Part shown: positions 63,106 through 64,000 of the stretch, one piece after another
Layout: each line of letters begins with the position of its first letter
Numbering within the stretch: the stretch's first letter is position 1
From: an uncultured bacterium
Lineage (GTDB): Bacteria; Dictyoglomota; Dictyoglomia; Dictyoglomales; Dictyoglomaceae
Length of the DNA: 64,000 bases
Assembly (NCBI GenBank): GCA_938034905.1
Contig: CALHLF010000018.1
Location: 1-64,000, forward strand
Reading direction: 5' to 3'
Translations under genes and position numbers: made by a program
The notes under the pieces: generated by a model
What the model saw: only the letters and a program-made list of their open reading frames with translations
Told to the model about the DNA's origin: nothing
The model's database searches: none

Positions 63106-64000
63106 TTATAATTTTTTAACCTTTTCCCATATTTCTGGCAATCTTCGCAATAAAGCCTGCCATTTTAACTCCTCTTTATGAGATCTTGCAGGAAATCCAG
63201 AAACTATAGAGTTATCAGAAATATCCTTAGTTACACCAGATCTTGCCAAGATTATTACTTTATCCCCCACTTTAACATGATCTGAAATCCCACTTTGTCC
63301 TGCAATAATTACATTATTCCCTATCTCACTACTTCCTGCAATTCCCACTTGACCTACTATAATACAATTCTCTCCTATCTTAACATTATGGGCAATTGTC
63401 ACAAGATTATCTATCTTTGTCCCTCTTCCAATTCTTGTTTCACCAAGGGTTCCCCTATCAATGGTAGAGTTAGCACCAATCTCTACATCATCTTCTATAA
63501 TGACCTTGCCAATATGGGGAATCTTAACATGAGCCCTTTCATCCCAAACATATCCAAACCCATCACTTCCTATTACACATCCAGAATGAAGAATAACATT
63601 GTTACCTATATAGCAATAATCATATATAGAGACCTTAGGATATATTATACATCTTTCCCCAATAGTTACATTATTTCCTATCACAACTCCAGGTCCTATT
63701 TTTGTTTCCTTTCCAATCTTAACATTATTACCAATTACTGTATAGGCACCAATTCCTACTTTTTCTTCAATTCTTACATTTTCTCCCAAAATTACTGTAG
63801 AATGGATTTCTTCAGGAAAACTACGCCAATCAAAGTATTTTAAAAGTTTTACCATTGCAAGCTTAGGATTCTTGACTAATATAATAGGCTTATCAGTTGA
63901 AAATTCAACCTCAGGAATAACAAGAGCTTTTGCTTTTGTTTTTTCTGCACTTAAGAGATCTTTTTCTTCAAAAACAAATATTAAATCATTTTCTCCTGCT
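63106..64000 (-). CDS. lpxD: UDP-3-O-(3-hydroxyacyl)glucosamine N-acyltransferase LpxD (partial, 5' end outside window)
   Basis: LpxD adds the second acyl chain, by amide linkage, to UDP-3-O-acylglucosamine. An internal ATG at 63855 begins a 249-residue frame, but the frame stays open upstream to the window edge and encodes [20 protein letters not shown] and [17 protein letters not shown]. These match the N-terminal uridine-binding domain of LpxD, so the true start lies beyond 64000. The hexapeptide beta-helix includes [15 protein letters not shown], with the catalytic His. The gene abuts lpxC. Only the extreme N-terminus is missing. Confidence 0.93.
   Translation of the reverse strand, partial: AGENDLIFVFEEKDLLSAEKTKAKALVIPEVEFSTDKPIILVKNPKLAMVKLLKYFDWRSFPEEIHSTVILGENVRIEEKVGIGAYTVIGNNVKIGKETKIGPGVVIGNNVTIGERCIIYPKVSIYDYCYIGNNVILHSGCVIGSDGFGYVWDERAHVKIPHIGKVIIEDDVEIGANSTIDRGTLGETRIGRGTKIDNLVTIAHNVKIGENCIIVGQVGIAGSSEIGNNVIIAGQSGISDHVKVGDKVIILARSGVTKDISDNSIVSGFPARSHKEELKWQALLRRLPEIWEKVKKL

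Noticed and set aside
63295-63843. 182-residue plus-strand frame opposite lpxD.
   Set aside because: Repeated N, Y and I residues mirror the hexapeptide repeats of LpxD on the other strand; no ribosome binding site or promoter.

Overview
The window reads as a chromosomal segment of an AT-rich, probably thermophilic bacterium with two membranes. The protein-coding DNA is low in G+C and codons lean strongly to A/T, while the one structural RNA gene (RNase P RNA) is clearly G+C-richer, which is typical of thermophiles. Gene order in the cell-wall, ruv/que/sec and recJ blocks resembles Clostridia and related lineages, yet a full lipid A/LPS operon is present. That mixture, together with the K+-dependent-type membrane pyrophosphatase and archaeal/eukaryal-like IleS and ProS, best fits Dictyoglomus. 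The genus is an inference from gene content, not a database match. Nothing mobile (IS, phage, integron, CRISPR) and no tRNA or rRNA gene was seen, and no gene-free gap exceeds 300 bases.

Layout. (1) 1-5761, minus: start of the division and cell wall (dcw) cluster, mraZ-rsmH-ftsL-ftsI-murE-murF, with a three-repeat MraZ operator just upstream of mraZ. (2) 5764-7150, minus: rnpB, a small membrane zinc-ribbon gene whose 3' end runs into rnpB, and a coiled-coil/zinc-ribbon gene. (3) 7289-9879, plus: polX and trmI, converging with recJ. (4) 9779-25630, minus: eno, a NusG domain II protein, the NAD(P)HX repair enzyme, then yebC-ruvC-ruvA-ruvB-queH, a lipid kinase, DUF2905, spoIID-like, queA-tgt, yajC-secD-secF and recJ. 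(5) 25765-32517, plus: phosphoribosyltransferase, Nudix hydrolase, GT4 glycosyltransferase, a nucleotidyltransferase fused to a degenerate phosphomannomutase, and hppA. (6) 32565-35495, minus: ileS. (7) 35593-47265, plus: an eight-gene envelope operon built around a MoxR ATPase, a DUF58 protein and two membrane von Willebrand A proteins, ending in a phosphodiester glycosidase. (8) 47259-64000, minus: lpxD-lpxC-fabZ-lpxA-lpxB, two further LpxB-like proteins, msbA, a Gfo/Idh/MocA oxidoreductase, a TPR protein, lptB, DUF3084, proS, dut, an EF-G paralogue, DUF951 and proB.

How it fits together. Most genes overlap by 1-4 bases or abut, so translation is probably coupled along long transcripts. The lipid A operon covers acylation (LpxA, LpxC, LpxD), disaccharide formation (LpxB) and export (MsbA, LptB); FabZ shares the acyl-ACP pool. 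QueA, Tgt and QueH supply the last steps of queuosine synthesis. RuvABC, RecJ and PolX give a recombination and repair set. The most unusual region is the MoxR/vWA operon: three of its proteins (35593, 37109, 37842) match no family I can name with confidence.

Expression signals. Several sigma70-like promoters can be read by eye. Three genes (polX, the 35593 gene and lptB) have a -10 box only 9-12 bases from the start codon and no ribosome binding site, which suggests leaderless or nearly leaderless mRNAs. TTG and GTG starts are frequent, and several starts given here were moved on ribosome-binding-site evidence.
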